Source of the DNA: Streptomyces taklimakanensis
GTDB lineage: Bacteria > Actinomycetota > Actinomycetes > Streptomycetales > Streptomycetaceae
Assembly (NCBI RefSeq): GCF_009709575.1
Contig: NZ_WIXO01000001.1
Span: 2,544,001 to 2,608,000, forward strand
Direction: 5' to 3'
DNA length: 64,000 nt
Under the pieces are notes generated by a model, which had not been told where the DNA came from, did not search any database, and worked only from the letters and a program-made list of their open reading frames with translations. Shown here piece after piece: positions 1 through 8,468 of the stretch. Positions within the stretch are counted from its first letter, which is position 1. Every line of letters starts with the position of its first letter. The translations under genes and the position numbers were made by a program.

Positions 1-866
1 GTGCGGGTCCAGCCCTTCTCCCACTCGCCCTCGCCCGCCTTGGCGAAGTTCTTCATGTTCAGCGGATCCTGGCGGGGCTCGCCGTTGACCGTGAGCGTGG
101 AGTTGGCGTCCTTGCCGGGCACGCCGTAGCCGACGAACAGCGTGTACTTGCCGGCCTCCGGCACCTCGAAGGACCAGCTCACCCCGGCTCCGGGGTTGTC
201 CAGGCCCGTGACGTACGAACCGTTCCTGGCGCGGGACCCCTTGATCTCCGCGGTCGCGGGCACGGACGCGCCGCCCTCCAGGCGAAGGCTGACGGCCTCC
301 TCCTCGGGCAGGGGCGCCGGGGCCTTGTCGCTGCTGTCGGACCCCTCGGTCTCGCCCTCGTCCTCCCCGGTGTCACCGCCGCTCTCCTCGGCGGTGGGGG
401 ACGGGGCGGTGCCCGCCTGGTTGCCTCCGGTGTCGTCGTCGCTGAAGACGACCGCGGCGCCCACCCCGAGGATCACGGCCACGACGACCGCGATGGCGCC
501 GATGAGCAGACCGTTGTGGCTGCGACCACCGCGCCCCCGCCCACCGGGCCCGCCCGGTCCGGCGGCGGCCTCGCGCCGTGCGGCGGCCCGGCCGCCGGGG
601 ACGGTCTCGGGGGCCGCGTAGTACGCGTTCGGCTGCTGGTGGGCAGCCTGCGGGGGCGGTGGCTGCTGGGGCTGTCGGCCCTGCTGGACCCCGCCGTACC
701 GACGCTGGCCCACCGCGCGGACCTGGTGGTACGAGGTGCGGGGAACGCCGGGTTGCTGTGTCGCCGCGTCACCAGCACCACCGTCCGTACCGTCCTCGGA
801 ACGGTAGAGGTAGGCGAACGGGTCGTCGTTCTCCGGCGTGCCCGAGCCGTTGTTACCGGCGGTCAT
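1..866 (-). CDS. Membrane-anchored carbohydrate-binding module protein (N-terminal part)
   Basis: Read from an ATG at 866 (GGAGGAG ribosome site just upstream) to the window edge, so the C terminus is missing; at least 288 residues are visible. Residues 1-115 are Gln/Pro/Gly/Arg-rich and look cytoplasmic and disordered. A single transmembrane helix follows at about 119-141, then an acidic Ser/Thr linker, then from about 195 a beta-rich domain of the CBM6/CBM35 kind, with the typical stretch 'PEAGKYTLFVGYGVPG' and 'NMKNFAKAG'. This suggests a protein exposing a sugar-binding or lectin-like domain outside the cell. No catalytic domain is visible in this part. The family-level call is inference from sequence style; the topology is clear. 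Confidence 0.75.
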   Translation of the reverse strand, partial: MTAGNNGSGTPENDDPFAYLYRSEDGTDGGAGDAATQQPGVPRTSYHQVRAVGQRRYGGVQQGRQPQQPPPPQAAHQQPNAYYAAPETVPGGRAAARREAAAGPGGPGGRGRGGRSHNGLLIGAIAVVVAVILGVGAAVVFSDDDTGGNQAGTAPSPTAEESGGDTGEDEGETEGSDSSDKAPAPLPEEEAVSLRLEGGASVPATAEIKGSRARNGSYVTGLDNPGAGVSWSFEVPEAGKYTLFVGYGVPGKDANSTLTVNGEPRQDPLNMKNFAKAGEGEWEKGWTR

Positions 867-969
867 TCCGTGCGCTCCTCCATCACAGGTGCCTGCCCGG
901 CGCAGCCTACCCCTTTCGGGGTAAAGGTCGTGGCGCTCTTGACCCCCGAACCGCGTCGGGCGAGGAATC

Positions 970-2616
970 TCACCCGACGCGGCGGTGGGCCCTCGCACGC
1001 GATCGCTTCTCGACGTACATCCGCTGGTCGGCCGAGTGCAACACCTCTTCGGCCGTCATGCCGCACCCGGCCCAGCCGATGCCGAAGCTGGCGCCCACCC
1101 GGACCGCGCGGCCCCCCACCCGGATGGGGGGAATGATCGCGTTGCGCAGGCGTACGGCCAGGTCGGAGGCGTCTTCCCGGCCCAGTCCGTCGGCCAGTAC
1201 GACGAACTCGTCACCACCGAGGCGCGCGACGGTGTCATTGTCGCGAACGCCACTCGCCAGCCGGCGCGCCACCTCGATCAGCACCGCGTCCCCGCAGTGG
1301 TGACCGAAGCGGTCGTTGATCGACTTGAAACCGTCCAGGTCGCAGAAGAGGACCGCCAATCCCTTCTCCGAGGGACTGTCGCCCGACGGCGGAACGATGT
1401 GCACGTGGTGGTCGCACCCGCCGACCGGCTCCGGGAAGGCGTCCCCGAAGCCCGGGTCGAAGCCGGGGTCGAAACCGGGGCCGGGGCCGGGGGCGGCCGC
1501 CACGCCGGGCCCCATCTGCGCCGCGTCGGACAGGGGCGCCGGCTTGTCGCACAACCGGGCACTGAGCCGGGCGCGCAGCTCGGCGCTGTTGGGCAGACCG
1601 GTGAGGGCGTCGTGGCTGGCGCGGTGGGCGAGCTGGAGCTCGTGCCGCTTGCGTTCCTCGATGTCCTCGACGTGGGTGAGCAGCAGACGAGGGCCGTCGG
1701 TGGCGTCGGCCACCACGGAGTTGCGCAGGGACACCCAGACGTAGGAGCCGTCGCGCCGCCCCAGCCGCAGCTCGGCCCGGCCGCCCTCGGCGGAGGTGCG
1801 CATCAGGGTGGCCAGGTCCTCGGGATGGACGAGGTCGGAGAAGCAGTAGCGCCGCAGGGCCGACGCCGGGCGGTCCAGCAGCCTGCACAGCGCGTCGTTG
1901 GTGCGCACCAGCCGGCCGTTCTGGTCACCGTCCAGTTCGGTGATCGCCATGCCGCTGGGCGCGTACTCGAACGCCTGTCGGAAGCTCTCCTCGCTCGCGC
2001 GCAGAGCCTGCTGCTCGCGCTCCAGCCGGACCAGCGCGCGTTGCATGTTCGCCCGCAAACGCGCGTTGCCGATCGCGATGCCGGCCTGGAAGGCGTACAT
2101 CTGGAGCGCTTCGCGCCCCCACGCGCCGGGGCGCCGTCCGTTGCGCGGCTTGTCGACGGATATCACGCCCAACAGATCCCCGTCGGAGGAGTACATCGGC
2201 GCCAGGAGGATGTCCATCGGGTGCCACTCGTCGGGGTACCGCGGCGCCGGGCCGGCGGTGTGCCACTGCGGCACGTCGTCGTCGAGCAGGATCCACGCCT
2301 CGGTGTGCGGGATGAAGCGCAGCTCGCCCCAGCGCTCCCCCATGGCCAGCCTGCGCTCCCAGGCCGCACGGGAACCCGTACGGCCCGCCATCATGGCCTC
2401 CGCGCCCTCGCTGCCGGCGACCGCGGCCACCACGAGGTCCCCGTCGGGCTTGACGAGGTTGACCGCGGCCAGCTCGAAGTCCATGCCCTTGACGAGGCCG
2501 TCGGCCACCGTCTGCAGGGTGTCCGCCAGACTGCGGGCGGTGTTCAGCTCCGCCATGGACCGGTGGAGCTTGCGCAGGGTGGCGAGGCGCACATAGGGCT
2601 CCGACTCGGCTTCCAT
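970..2616 (-). CDS. cdgB: Diguanylate cyclase CdgB (GAF-PAS-GGDEF)
   Basis: 548-aa cytoplasmic enzyme expected to make cyclic di-GMP from two GTP; in Streptomyces this second messenger holds BldD on DNA and so sets the timing of sporulation. GAF domain at about residues 20-190, PAS at about 205-320, GGDEF domain in the C-terminal third with an intact GGDEF at 467-471. The product-inhibition I-site (RDND) sits exactly five residues before it. An unusual Gly/Pro/Asp-rich insertion with FDPGF repeats interrupts the GGDEF domain before 'LFCDLDGFKSIND'. The start at 2616 was chosen over the longer frame (2754) because the N terminus MEAESEPYVRLATLR matches CdgB and has a GGGGGAGGG ribosome site. 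The promoter region contains BldD and Crp-like sites. Confidence 0.92.
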   Translation of the reverse strand: MEAESEPYVRLATLRKLHRSMAELNTARSLADTLQTVADGLVKGMDFELAAVNLVKPDGDLVVAAVAGSEGAEAMMAGRTGSRAAWERRLAMGERWGELRFIPHTEAWILLDDDVPQWHTAGPAPRYPDEWHPMDILLAPMYSSDGDLLGVISVDKPRNGRRPGAWGREALQMYAFQAGIAIGNARLRANMQRALVRLEREQQALRASEESFRQAFEYAPSGMAITELDGDQNGRLVRTNDALCRLLDRPASALRRYCFSDLVHPEDLATLMRTSAEGGRAELRLGRRDGSYVWVSLRNSVVADATDGPRLLLTHVEDIEERKRHELQLAHRASHDALTGLPNSAELRARLSARLCDKPAPLSDAAQMGPGVAAAPGPGPGFDPGFDPGFGDAFPEPVGGCDHHVHIVPPSGDSPSEKGLAVLFCDLDGFKSINDRFGHHCGDAVLIEVARRLASGVRDNDTVARLGGDEFVVLADGLGREDASDLAVRLRNAIIPPIRVGGRAVRVGASFGIGWAGCGMTAEEVLHSADQRMYVEKRSRARAHRRVG

Positions 2617-2716
2617 CCGCCCTCCCCCTGAGACTCGAACGAGCGACTCCAGATGATTCGGGTTTTGACTTTCTCCGCCTCTGCCAGCCACTGAATCACA
2701 GCGAGCTGCCCAGTCG

Positions 2717-2729
2717 GTACACAGGGTCA
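2717..2729 (-). promoter_or_regulatory. Predicted BldD box upstream of cdgB
   Basis: Reading the minus strand the 13 bases are TGACCCTGTGTAC, which matches the BldD consensus TNACNC(A/T)GNGTNA at every fixed position but the last. It lies about 100 bp before the cdgB start. cdgB is a known BldD target in Streptomyces, which supports the call. Confidence 0.65.
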
Positions 2730-2744
2730 ACAATTGGAGTCCTG

Positions 2745-2760
2745 TGTGACTCAAGTCACA
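2745..2760. promoter_or_regulatory. Predicted Crp-type operator (perfect palindrome)
   Basis: TGTGACTCAAGTCACA has 7-bp perfect inverted arms around 2 bp. It matches both the classic TGTGA-N6-TCACA site and the Streptomyces Crp pattern GTG-N6-GNCAC. It lies between the divergent cdgB and flavin-reductase genes and could serve either. Confidence 0.6.
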
Positions 2761-2956
2761 ACGGAGCGTGGGCGAACGATTGCGGTGCGTCGGGGCGCCC
2801 CACCCTGCTCCACACCCGTACCGAACGCAAATTCCGGCTCTGACCTGCGGAACGTTCAGCCAATGTACCTAGGCCCGGCCTGGTCCCGAGGGCCGATGCG
2901 ACTGCGCCGGGACACCGTCTAGCGTGCGGTGTGTGCACCCGACACCCCAGCAACAG

Positions 2957-3517
2957 ATGTCCCAGAACGCCCCCGTATCGCAGCAGGGCCCCGACGCCCC
3001 TCATCCTGGAGGGGTGAGCGAGGAGGAGTTCCGTGCCGCCATGGCTCGGTTGGCCGCGGGAGTGGTGCTCGTGACCGCGTACGACCCGGAGGACGGGCCG
3101 CGCGGCGAGGACGTCGGCATGACCGCCACCTCCTTCCTCTCCGTCTCGCTGGACCCGCCCCTGGTCCTGGTGAGCGTCCGCGCGGACTCCCGGATGGACG
3201 AACTGCTGGAACGACAGCCGCTGTGGGCGGTGTCCGTCCTCACCGAGGGCCAGCGGCACATCGCGGGGCGCTTCTCCATGCGCGGCCGCGTCAGCGACCG
3301 TCTCCTCTTCCAGGACATGGCCTGCACCCGCGGCGAAAGCTCCGGCGCCCCCCTGGTCGACGGCGCGCTGGCCACGGTGGAGTGCCGCACCGAACAGCGC
3401 GTGAGCGCCGGCGACCACACCCTGGTGATCGGCCGGGTCCTGGCCACCACGCTGCCGACGGGCGCGGAGAACGGGCCACTGGCGTACTTCCGGGGACGCT
3501 ACCGGCGCCTGGCCTGA
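2957..3517 (+). CDS. Flavin reductase-like domain protein
   Basis: About 186 aa, of the FMN-binding split-barrel fold used by NAD(P)H:flavin oxidoreductases that supply reduced flavin to two-component monooxygenases. Visible family features are the N-terminal helix 'EEFRAAMARLAAGVVLVTA', the 'GMTATSFLSVSLDPPLVLVSV' core and a C-terminal 'GPLAYFRGRYRRL'. Divergent from cdgB with the Crp-like palindrome between them. The start is uncertain: ATG 2957 has no clear ribosome site, and GTG codons at 2924 and 2936 are in the same frame. Substrate and partner enzyme are unknown; the domain call is firm. Confidence 0.82.
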   Translation: MSQNAPVSQQGPDAPHPGGVSEEEFRAAMARLAAGVVLVTAYDPEDGPRGEDVGMTATSFLSVSLDPPLVLVSVRADSRMDELLERQPLWAVSVLTEGQRHIAGRFSMRGRVSDRLLFQDMACTRGESSGAPLVDGALATVECRTEQRVSAGDHTLVIGRVLATTLPTGAENGPLAYFRGRYRRLA

Positions 3518-3704
3518 GGACGCGACGGACACAACGGACGCGACGGGCCGCTTCCACACCCCGTGCGCCCACCCCCTCCGAGGCCGCCCGAGCCGTGGCC
3601 GAACGCCCACCACCACCCCGTGAGTTGACACCGGTGGGGTCTACACTGCCGTACACGACCATGGCACAACGTGACGACTGAACCGGGGGGACGGGGGACA
3701 CGGC

Positions 3705-4157
3705 GTGACAGGCGGACGTGACGTGGGCGGCGGCAAGGACCTCTCCTACGAGGCCGAATCGCTCGCCTCGTTCAAGAGGCGCATCGACGAGATCCTGGGC
3801 GAGCTGCCGAGCTCCCCCGCCTCCCACCAGCACATCAGCGACCAGGACATCACCCCGGACGCGTACGGAACGGGCTTCAGCGCCGCGGCGGACCTGTCGT
3901 CGCTCTACGACAGGGTCCACACCCGACTGCAGGACCTCTCCCGGCTCTTCGGCGAACAGCTGGAGGCGCTGGGCATCGCCACCCAGATCGTCGACAGGGG
4001 CTACCAGAACCTGGAGACCGACCAGGCGCAGCGCTTCCAGACCATCCAGGAACGGGTGGAGGAGTACAGCCAGAGCCGGCACGGCGACGGCAACAGTCAG
4101 GACATCGAGGCCGGGCAGACCGACAAGGCCAACGAGAACGTCTCGGACTACCGCTAA
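3705..4157 (+). CDS. Small ESX/WXG-like helical protein
   Basis: 150 aa from a GTG start after a G-rich ribosome site. Predicted mostly helical, with charged heptad-like stretches (residues 15-30 and 55-125), no signal peptide and no transmembrane helix. It lies 17 bp upstream of a WxG-type gene and in the same operon as two mycosin proteases, so it is probably a type VII secretion partner or substrate. A canonical W-x-G is not present, so membership in the WXG100 superfamily is inferred from size, helicity and position rather than from the motif. No enzymatic function can be assigned. Confidence 0.7.
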   Translation: MTGGRDVGGGKDLSYEAESLASFKRRIDEILGELPSSPASHQHISDQDITPDAYGTGFSAAADLSSLYDRVHTRLQDLSRLFGEQLEALGIATQIVDRGYQNLETDQAQRFQTIQERVEEYSQSRHGDGNSQDIEAGQTDKANENVSDYR

Positions 4158-4174
4158 GGGGGGCAGGAAGGATC

Positions 4175-5521
4175 ATGGGAGAGTTCGAGGACAAGTCCCT
4201 CGGCGCGCTCCGCGCGATGATCGCGAACGCCAACCCCGGTGTGCTCACCTCCAGGGGCGAGGCGCTCGCCAAGGCGAGCACCGACCTGGACGGCATCGGC
4301 AGCGAGTTGCGCACGTACGTCGACCGCGTGGAGTGGAAGGGCGAGGCCGCCGAGGCGTTCCGCGAGTGGGGGCAGCACTTCGCGCTGGAGACCATGCGGT
4401 TCGCCGTGTACGTCCGCACCCTGGGACAGCACATGGTGGACGCCGGGCAGGCCCTCACCGAGACCAAGGCCGCCATCCCGAACCCGGAGATGTGCTACGC
4501 CGACCCGGAGAAGGACAAGGCCCGCCGGGAGGCGGAGGAGAAGCAGCGCCAAGAGGCGATCAACCAGATGAACCGGTTGTCGTCGTACTACCGGGCGGCC
4601 GGGGAGAACCTGCGGGGCGCGGAGGAACCGACCTTCAAGCCGCTGCCGAACCCTGGCTATCGAAGTGAGCCCGGCGGAACTACCTCGAACTCGGCGGCAG
4701 GAGCCGGGACGGGAGGAATCTCACCTCACCCGGTCCAGGGAGCCAACATCCCAGCAACCAGTGGTGGGGCTTCCTCCCACGGCGTAACGGAGACGTCCCC
4801 TGGCCCTGCCGTTGACCGCCCTGCCCTCGCGAGCAACCGTCCCCCGGCCACAACGATCGACTCTGCTGCTCCACTTCCTACCACCGAGGCTCGGCCGCAA
4901 GTCACTACCCCGTCTGCCTCACAGCACTCCACTGGACCGTCGACCATGCCTGTGACACCAGTACCGAGTGCCAATCCAGCACAGCGAGTCGACCGAACAC
5001 CCTCGTCCACCCGTACTCCCATCAGCGGCCGCCCACCCGTCGGCGGAGGAGGCGGCATCCCACCGCAGGGCACCGTAAACAAGAACATTACGGGTGGCAC
5101 TCCTCGCCAGCCCTCTCCTCTCACGGCCGGCCCTGGCAGCACGAACCCGCGCGGAGGAACCGTCCCCGGCGGGGAACGCACCTCGATGGGGCGGCCTATA
5201 ACTGCTTCGCCCGGGGGGATGGGCGGTAGCAACCCCGCCGACAGGGGCGTGTTCCCGGGACGCCCCATGGCTTCCCAACCAGGCATTACCGCAGGACCCC
5301 AACGTACCGGCAGCGGTCGCGTGCCCACGGCGTTCACTCCCGGTGGCACCGGCCTGGTCCGGGGAGGTGGCACCACCTCCGGCATGGCAGCACGGCCGGC
5401 CAACAGCAGCCCTCCCCCGAAGGACCGCCGAAGCGGCACCGACCGCCCCGACTACCTCGCCGAAGACGAGGAGACCTGGGCGACGGGGCAGCGGAACGTG
5501 GTACCGCCGGTCATCGACTGA
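4175..5521 (+). CDS. WxG-type protein with long Pro/Ser/Thr/Gly tail, probable T7SS substrate
   Basis: 448 aa. The N-terminal ~150 residues form a helical domain with a W-K-G turn (DRVEWKGEAAEAF) and then 'REWGQHFALE', like the helix-turn-helix of WXG100/ESX proteins. The remaining two thirds are low-complexity Pro/Ser/Thr/Gly sequence with no signal peptide, ending in a charged tail 'GTDRPDYLAEDEETWATG'. Strong ribosome site (GGGGGGCAGGAAGG) before ATG 4175. The next gene, a mycosin, begins 24 bp downstream. A degraded second copy of its last ~70 codons lies at 6960-7171. Likely exported or surface-linked through a type VII system; the target is not known. Confidence 0.75.
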   Translation: MGEFEDKSLGALRAMIANANPGVLTSRGEALAKASTDLDGIGSELRTYVDRVEWKGEAAEAFREWGQHFALETMRFAVYVRTLGQHMVDAGQALTETKAAIPNPEMCYADPEKDKARREAEEKQRQEAINQMNRLSSYYRAAGENLRGAEEPTFKPLPNPGYRSEPGGTTSNSAAGAGTGGISPHPVQGANIPATSGGASSHGVTETSPGPAVDRPALASNRPPATTIDSAAPLPTTEARPQVTTPSASQHSTGPSTMPVTPVPSANPAQRVDRTPSSTRTPISGRPPVGGGGGIPPQGTVNKNITGGTPRQPSPLTAGPGSTNPRGGTVPGGERTSMGRPITASPGGMGGSNPADRGVFPGRPMASQPGITAGPQRTGSGRVPTAFTPGGTGLVRGGGTTSGMAARPANSSPPPKDRRSGTDRPDYLAEDEETWATGQRNVVPPVID

Positions 5522-5544
5522 CTCCCGAGGAAGTGCACAGCTTC

Positions 5545-6783
5545 ATGCGAACCCAAGCCCTCCCCCCACAGAGGCGCGCGCAGACCGTGGTGGCGCTACT
5601 GACGGCCATACTCGCGTCTCTGGGCCTGTTCTCACCTCCTGCCGCCGCAGAGATCAGGCCGGACCAACAGTGGTACCTCGACGCCATGGAAGCGCCGGAA
5701 CTGTGGAAGGTCACCAAGGGGGAAGGCGTCACCGTCGCCGTCATCGACTCCGGAGTCAAACCAGTGCCCGGCCTGGAAGACCGCCTGCTCCCAGGGAAAA
5801 GCTTCAGCCCAGCAGCGTCCGACCCCCACGAAGACACAGACGGCCACGGGACAGAAATGGCTTCCCTGATCGCTGGATCAGGGACAGCGGGAAGCCTTCA
5901 GGGACTGGCACCCGAGGCAAAGATCCTCCCTCTCCGCACACACCAATCGTTCTCCTTCTCCGTCTCTTGGAGCAAGAGGATCGCCGAAGCCATCCGATAC
6001 GCAGTCGACAACGGCGCAAAAGTAATCAATGTGTCACAGGGGAAAAGAAGCCTCAGCGAAGACGAGTTCACCAGAATTCAAAATGCAGTGAACTATGCCA
6101 ATAGGCAAGGTGCTCTCATCTTCGCTGCGTCCGGAAACGACGGCCGCCGGGTAGAGAAGGACGACTACCCGGCAGTACTTCCCGGCGTCGTCGCCGTGGG
6201 TGCGGTGGACGAGACCGGTACCGTGGCCGACTTCTCCAACTACGGCCCCCACCTGGTTCTCTCCGCTCCCGGCGACCCCGGCGGGACGAGTGTGGCAACC
6301 GCCCTCACCTCCGCAACTGCCGCGCTCATCTGGTCCAAGCACCCCGACTGGACCAACCACCAGGTCCTGCGCGTGATGGTCGAGACAGCCGGCCGTTCCG
6401 AAAAAAGCAACGAGCCGAGCATGTACCTCGGTTACGGAACGCTCCGTCCCGGCCAAGTCATTATCGACGGCAAGGGCGACCCCGGCCCGGCCGACAAGAG
6501 CCCGGTCTTCTCCGAGTACTTCGCCTCCCTCGAAGCCTCCCAGTCCCCCTCCCCCGAATCCGGTTCCGCCGACGATAAGAACCAGACCGACCAGCGAAGC
6601 CAGGAAGAGCAGGAGCAGTCGCCTTCAGGCTCCGGCGAGGACCAGAACACCGCACAGGCCGACAACGACGGGCCCCCATGGACGGCCATCGGCATCGGCG
6701 CCGCCGTACTCGCCCTCGCCGCCACCGTCACCATCGTCGCCGTACGACGACGGAACCAGGCACGGCAACAACTCCGGTACTGA
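5545..6783 (+). CDS. Mycosin-type S8 serine protease, copy 1
   Basis: 412 aa, membrane-tethered subtilisin of the type VII secretion-associated mycosin family. Signal peptide at residues 10-35; catalytic triad Asp68 (AVIDSG), His101 (DGHGTEMA), Ser249 (GGTSVATAL); oxyanion Asn in 'AASGNDG'. After the protease domain comes a Ser/Glu/Gln-rich stalk and a C-terminal transmembrane helix (about 383-403) with a basic tail, placing the protease outside the membrane. ATG 5545 chosen; the in-frame GTG at 5533 abuts the GAGGAAG ribosome site and is less likely. In an apparent operon with the two ESX-like genes. A near-identical tandem copy follows at 7195, but the two differ sharply in the middle of the catalytic domain. 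Confidence 0.9.
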   Translation: MRTQALPPQRRAQTVVALLTAILASLGLFSPPAAAEIRPDQQWYLDAMEAPELWKVTKGEGVTVAVIDSGVKPVPGLEDRLLPGKSFSPAASDPHEDTDGHGTEMASLIAGSGTAGSLQGLAPEAKILPLRTHQSFSFSVSWSKRIAEAIRYAVDNGAKVINVSQGKRSLSEDEFTRIQNAVNYANRQGALIFAASGNDGRRVEKDDYPAVLPGVVAVGAVDETGTVADFSNYGPHLVLSAPGDPGGTSVATALTSATAALIWSKHPDWTNHQVLRVMVETAGRSEKSNEPSMYLGYGTLRPGQVIIDGKGDPGPADKSPVFSEYFASLEASQSPSPESGSADDKNQTDQRSQEEQEQSPSGSGEDQNTAQADNDGPPWTAIGIGAAVLALAATVTIVAVRRRNQARQQLRY

Positions 6784-6832
6784 GCCCGAGCCGAGGGAAC
6801 CGAGGGAGCCGAGGGAGCGGAGCGGAGAAGGG

Positions 6833-6952
6833 CTATCCCCAGTCGCGGCCGGAACGGCCGCGCTTGATGTCGGAGCGGTGCTTCTTGTTCCGCAGCCGCC
6901 GCTCGTTGATCCCGCGCGGAACCTTGCCCTTCCGACGCGGACGCGGCGGTGG
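6833..6952 (-). pseudogene. Truncated 3' end of the ArfB-like gene (duplication debris)
   Basis: About 120 bp almost identical to the last 40 codons of the intact release-factor gene at 8469-8906, including the stop codon and the downstream purine-rich spacer, then an abrupt switch into WxG-gene sequence at about 6953. It has no start and cannot be functional. It marks the joint of the tandem duplication that doubled the mycosin gene. Confidence 0.85.
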
Positions 6953-6959
6953 GACTTCG

Positions 6960-7171
6960 GCAAACAAGGGAATGTTCCCAGGACGTCCCGTGGCCCACAA
7001 CCAGGGGCCACGGCGGGGCCTTCACGCCCCGGCATGGCAGCACGGCCGGCCAACAGCAGCCCTCCCCCGAAGGGCCGCCGAAGCGGCACCGACCGCCCCG
7101 ACTACCTCGCCGAGGACGAGGAGACCTGGGCGACGGGGCAGCGGAACGTGGTACCGCCGGTCATCGACTGA
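6960..7171 (+). pseudogene. Truncated 3' end of the WxG-type gene (duplication debris)
   Basis: The last 40-odd codons match the end of the intact gene at 4175-5521 nearly exactly, including the shared tail 'GTDRPDYLAEDEETWATG' and stop. The region before this is a shortened, diverged version of the repeat tail (for example FPGRPVAHNQ against FPGRPMASQP). There is no WxG domain and no proper start. Its only likely role is to carry the ribosome site for the second mycosin. Confidence 0.8.
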
Positions 7172-7194
7172 CTCCCGAGGAAGTGCACAGCTTC

Positions 7195-8433
7195 ATGCGA
7201 ACCCAAGCCCTCCCCCCACAGAGGCGCGCGCTGACCGTGGTGGCGCTGCTGACAGCCACGCTCGCGTCTCTGGGCCTGTTCTCACCTCCTGCCGCCGCAG
7301 AGATCAGGCCGGACCAACAGTGGTACCTCGACGCCATGAACATGTCGGACATCTGGAAGGTCACCAAGGGAGAAGGCGTCACCGTCGCCGTCATCGACTC
7401 CGGGGTGAAACCGATCCCCGGCCTGGAAGGCCGCCTGCTCCCAGGAAAAAGCTTCATCTCGGAGAGTCGGAATCCTCACGAGGACACAAGCGGCCATGGC
7501 ACTGACATGGCCGCTCTCATTGCCGGGACAGGAACAGCGAACAGTCTTCGAGGGCTCGCCCCCGAAGCGAAGATCCTCCCTCTACGAGCACACAAGGAAG
7601 ATGGGTTTGTCACCAGCTGGGATAAATCCCTCGCCCAGGCAATTCGATATGCAGCCAAGAGCGACGCAAAGGTAATTAACATTTCAATAAGCGTCGGCGC
7701 CATGGACAATGAAACACTCACAGAGACGCAGAACGCCATCATTGAGGCCAATGAGCGAGGTAAGCTCATCTTCGCCGGCTCTGGAAACGACGGCCGCCGG
7801 GTAGAGAAGGACGATTACCCGTCGGTACTTCCCGGTGTCGTCGCCGTGGGTGCGGTGGACAAGACCGCCACCGTGGCCGACTTCTCCAACTACGGCCCCC
7901 ACCTGGTTCTCTCCGCTCCCGGCGACCCCGGCGGGACGAGCGTGGCAACCGCCCTCGCCTCCGCAACTGCCGCACTCATCTGGTCCAAGCACCCCGACTG
8001 GACCAACCACCAGGTCCTGCGCGTGATGGTCGAAACAACGGGCATGTCGGAGAGGGGCGAGGAACCGAGCATGTACCTCGGCCACGGCATCATCCGTCCC
8101 TCCCATGTCATTGTCGACGGCAAGGGCGACCCCGGCCCGGCCGACAAGAGCCCGGTCTTCTCCGAGTACTTCGCCTCCCTCGAAGCCTCCCAGTCCCCCT
8201 CCCCCGAATCCGGTTCCGCCGACGACAAGAACCAGACCGACCAGCGAAGCCAGGAAGAGCAGGAGCAGTCGCCTTCAGGTTCCGGCGAGGACCAGAACAC
8301 CGCGCAGGCCGACAACGACGGGCCCCCATGGACGGCCATCGGCATCGGCGTCGCCGTACTCGCCCTCGCCGCCACCGTCACCATCGTCGCCGTACGACGA
8401 CGGAACCAGGCACAGCAACAATTCCGGTACTGA
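7195..8433 (+). CDS. Mycosin-type S8 serine protease, copy 2
   Basis: 412 aa, the same architecture and length as copy 1: signal peptide, Asp68, His101 (SGHGTDMA), Ser249 (GGTSVATAL), stalk, C-terminal membrane helix. Flanks, signal peptide, stalk and membrane helix are nearly identical to copy 1, but residues about 85-195, which surround the active-site histidine and build part of the substrate groove, are strongly diverged, with local base composition less G/C-rich. It looks functional: no triad residue is lost. Which substrate each copy cuts is unknown. Confidence 0.9.
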   Translation: MRTQALPPQRRALTVVALLTATLASLGLFSPPAAAEIRPDQQWYLDAMNMSDIWKVTKGEGVTVAVIDSGVKPIPGLEGRLLPGKSFISESRNPHEDTSGHGTDMAALIAGTGTANSLRGLAPEAKILPLRAHKEDGFVTSWDKSLAQAIRYAAKSDAKVINISISVGAMDNETLTETQNAIIEANERGKLIFAGSGNDGRRVEKDDYPSVLPGVVAVGAVDKTATVADFSNYGPHLVLSAPGDPGGTSVATALASATAALIWSKHPDWTNHQVLRVMVETTGMSERGEEPSMYLGHGIIRPSHVIVDGKGDPGPADKSPVFSEYFASLEASQSPSPESGSADDKNQTDQRSQEEQEQSPSGSGEDQNTAQADNDGPPWTAIGIGVAVLALAATVTIVAVRRRNQAQQQFRY

Positions 8434-8468
8434 GCCGGAGCCGAGGGAGCGGAGCGGAGCGGAGAAGG

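Noticed and set aside
142..621. 159-aa plus-strand frame at the left edge
   Set aside because: Opposite strand of the carbohydrate-binding protein; no ribosome site, Pro/Ser/Arg-rich.
3625..3647. TTGACA...TACACT as a promoter for the ESX-like operon
   Set aside because: The spacer is only 11 bp; other possible -10 boxes do not fit well either.
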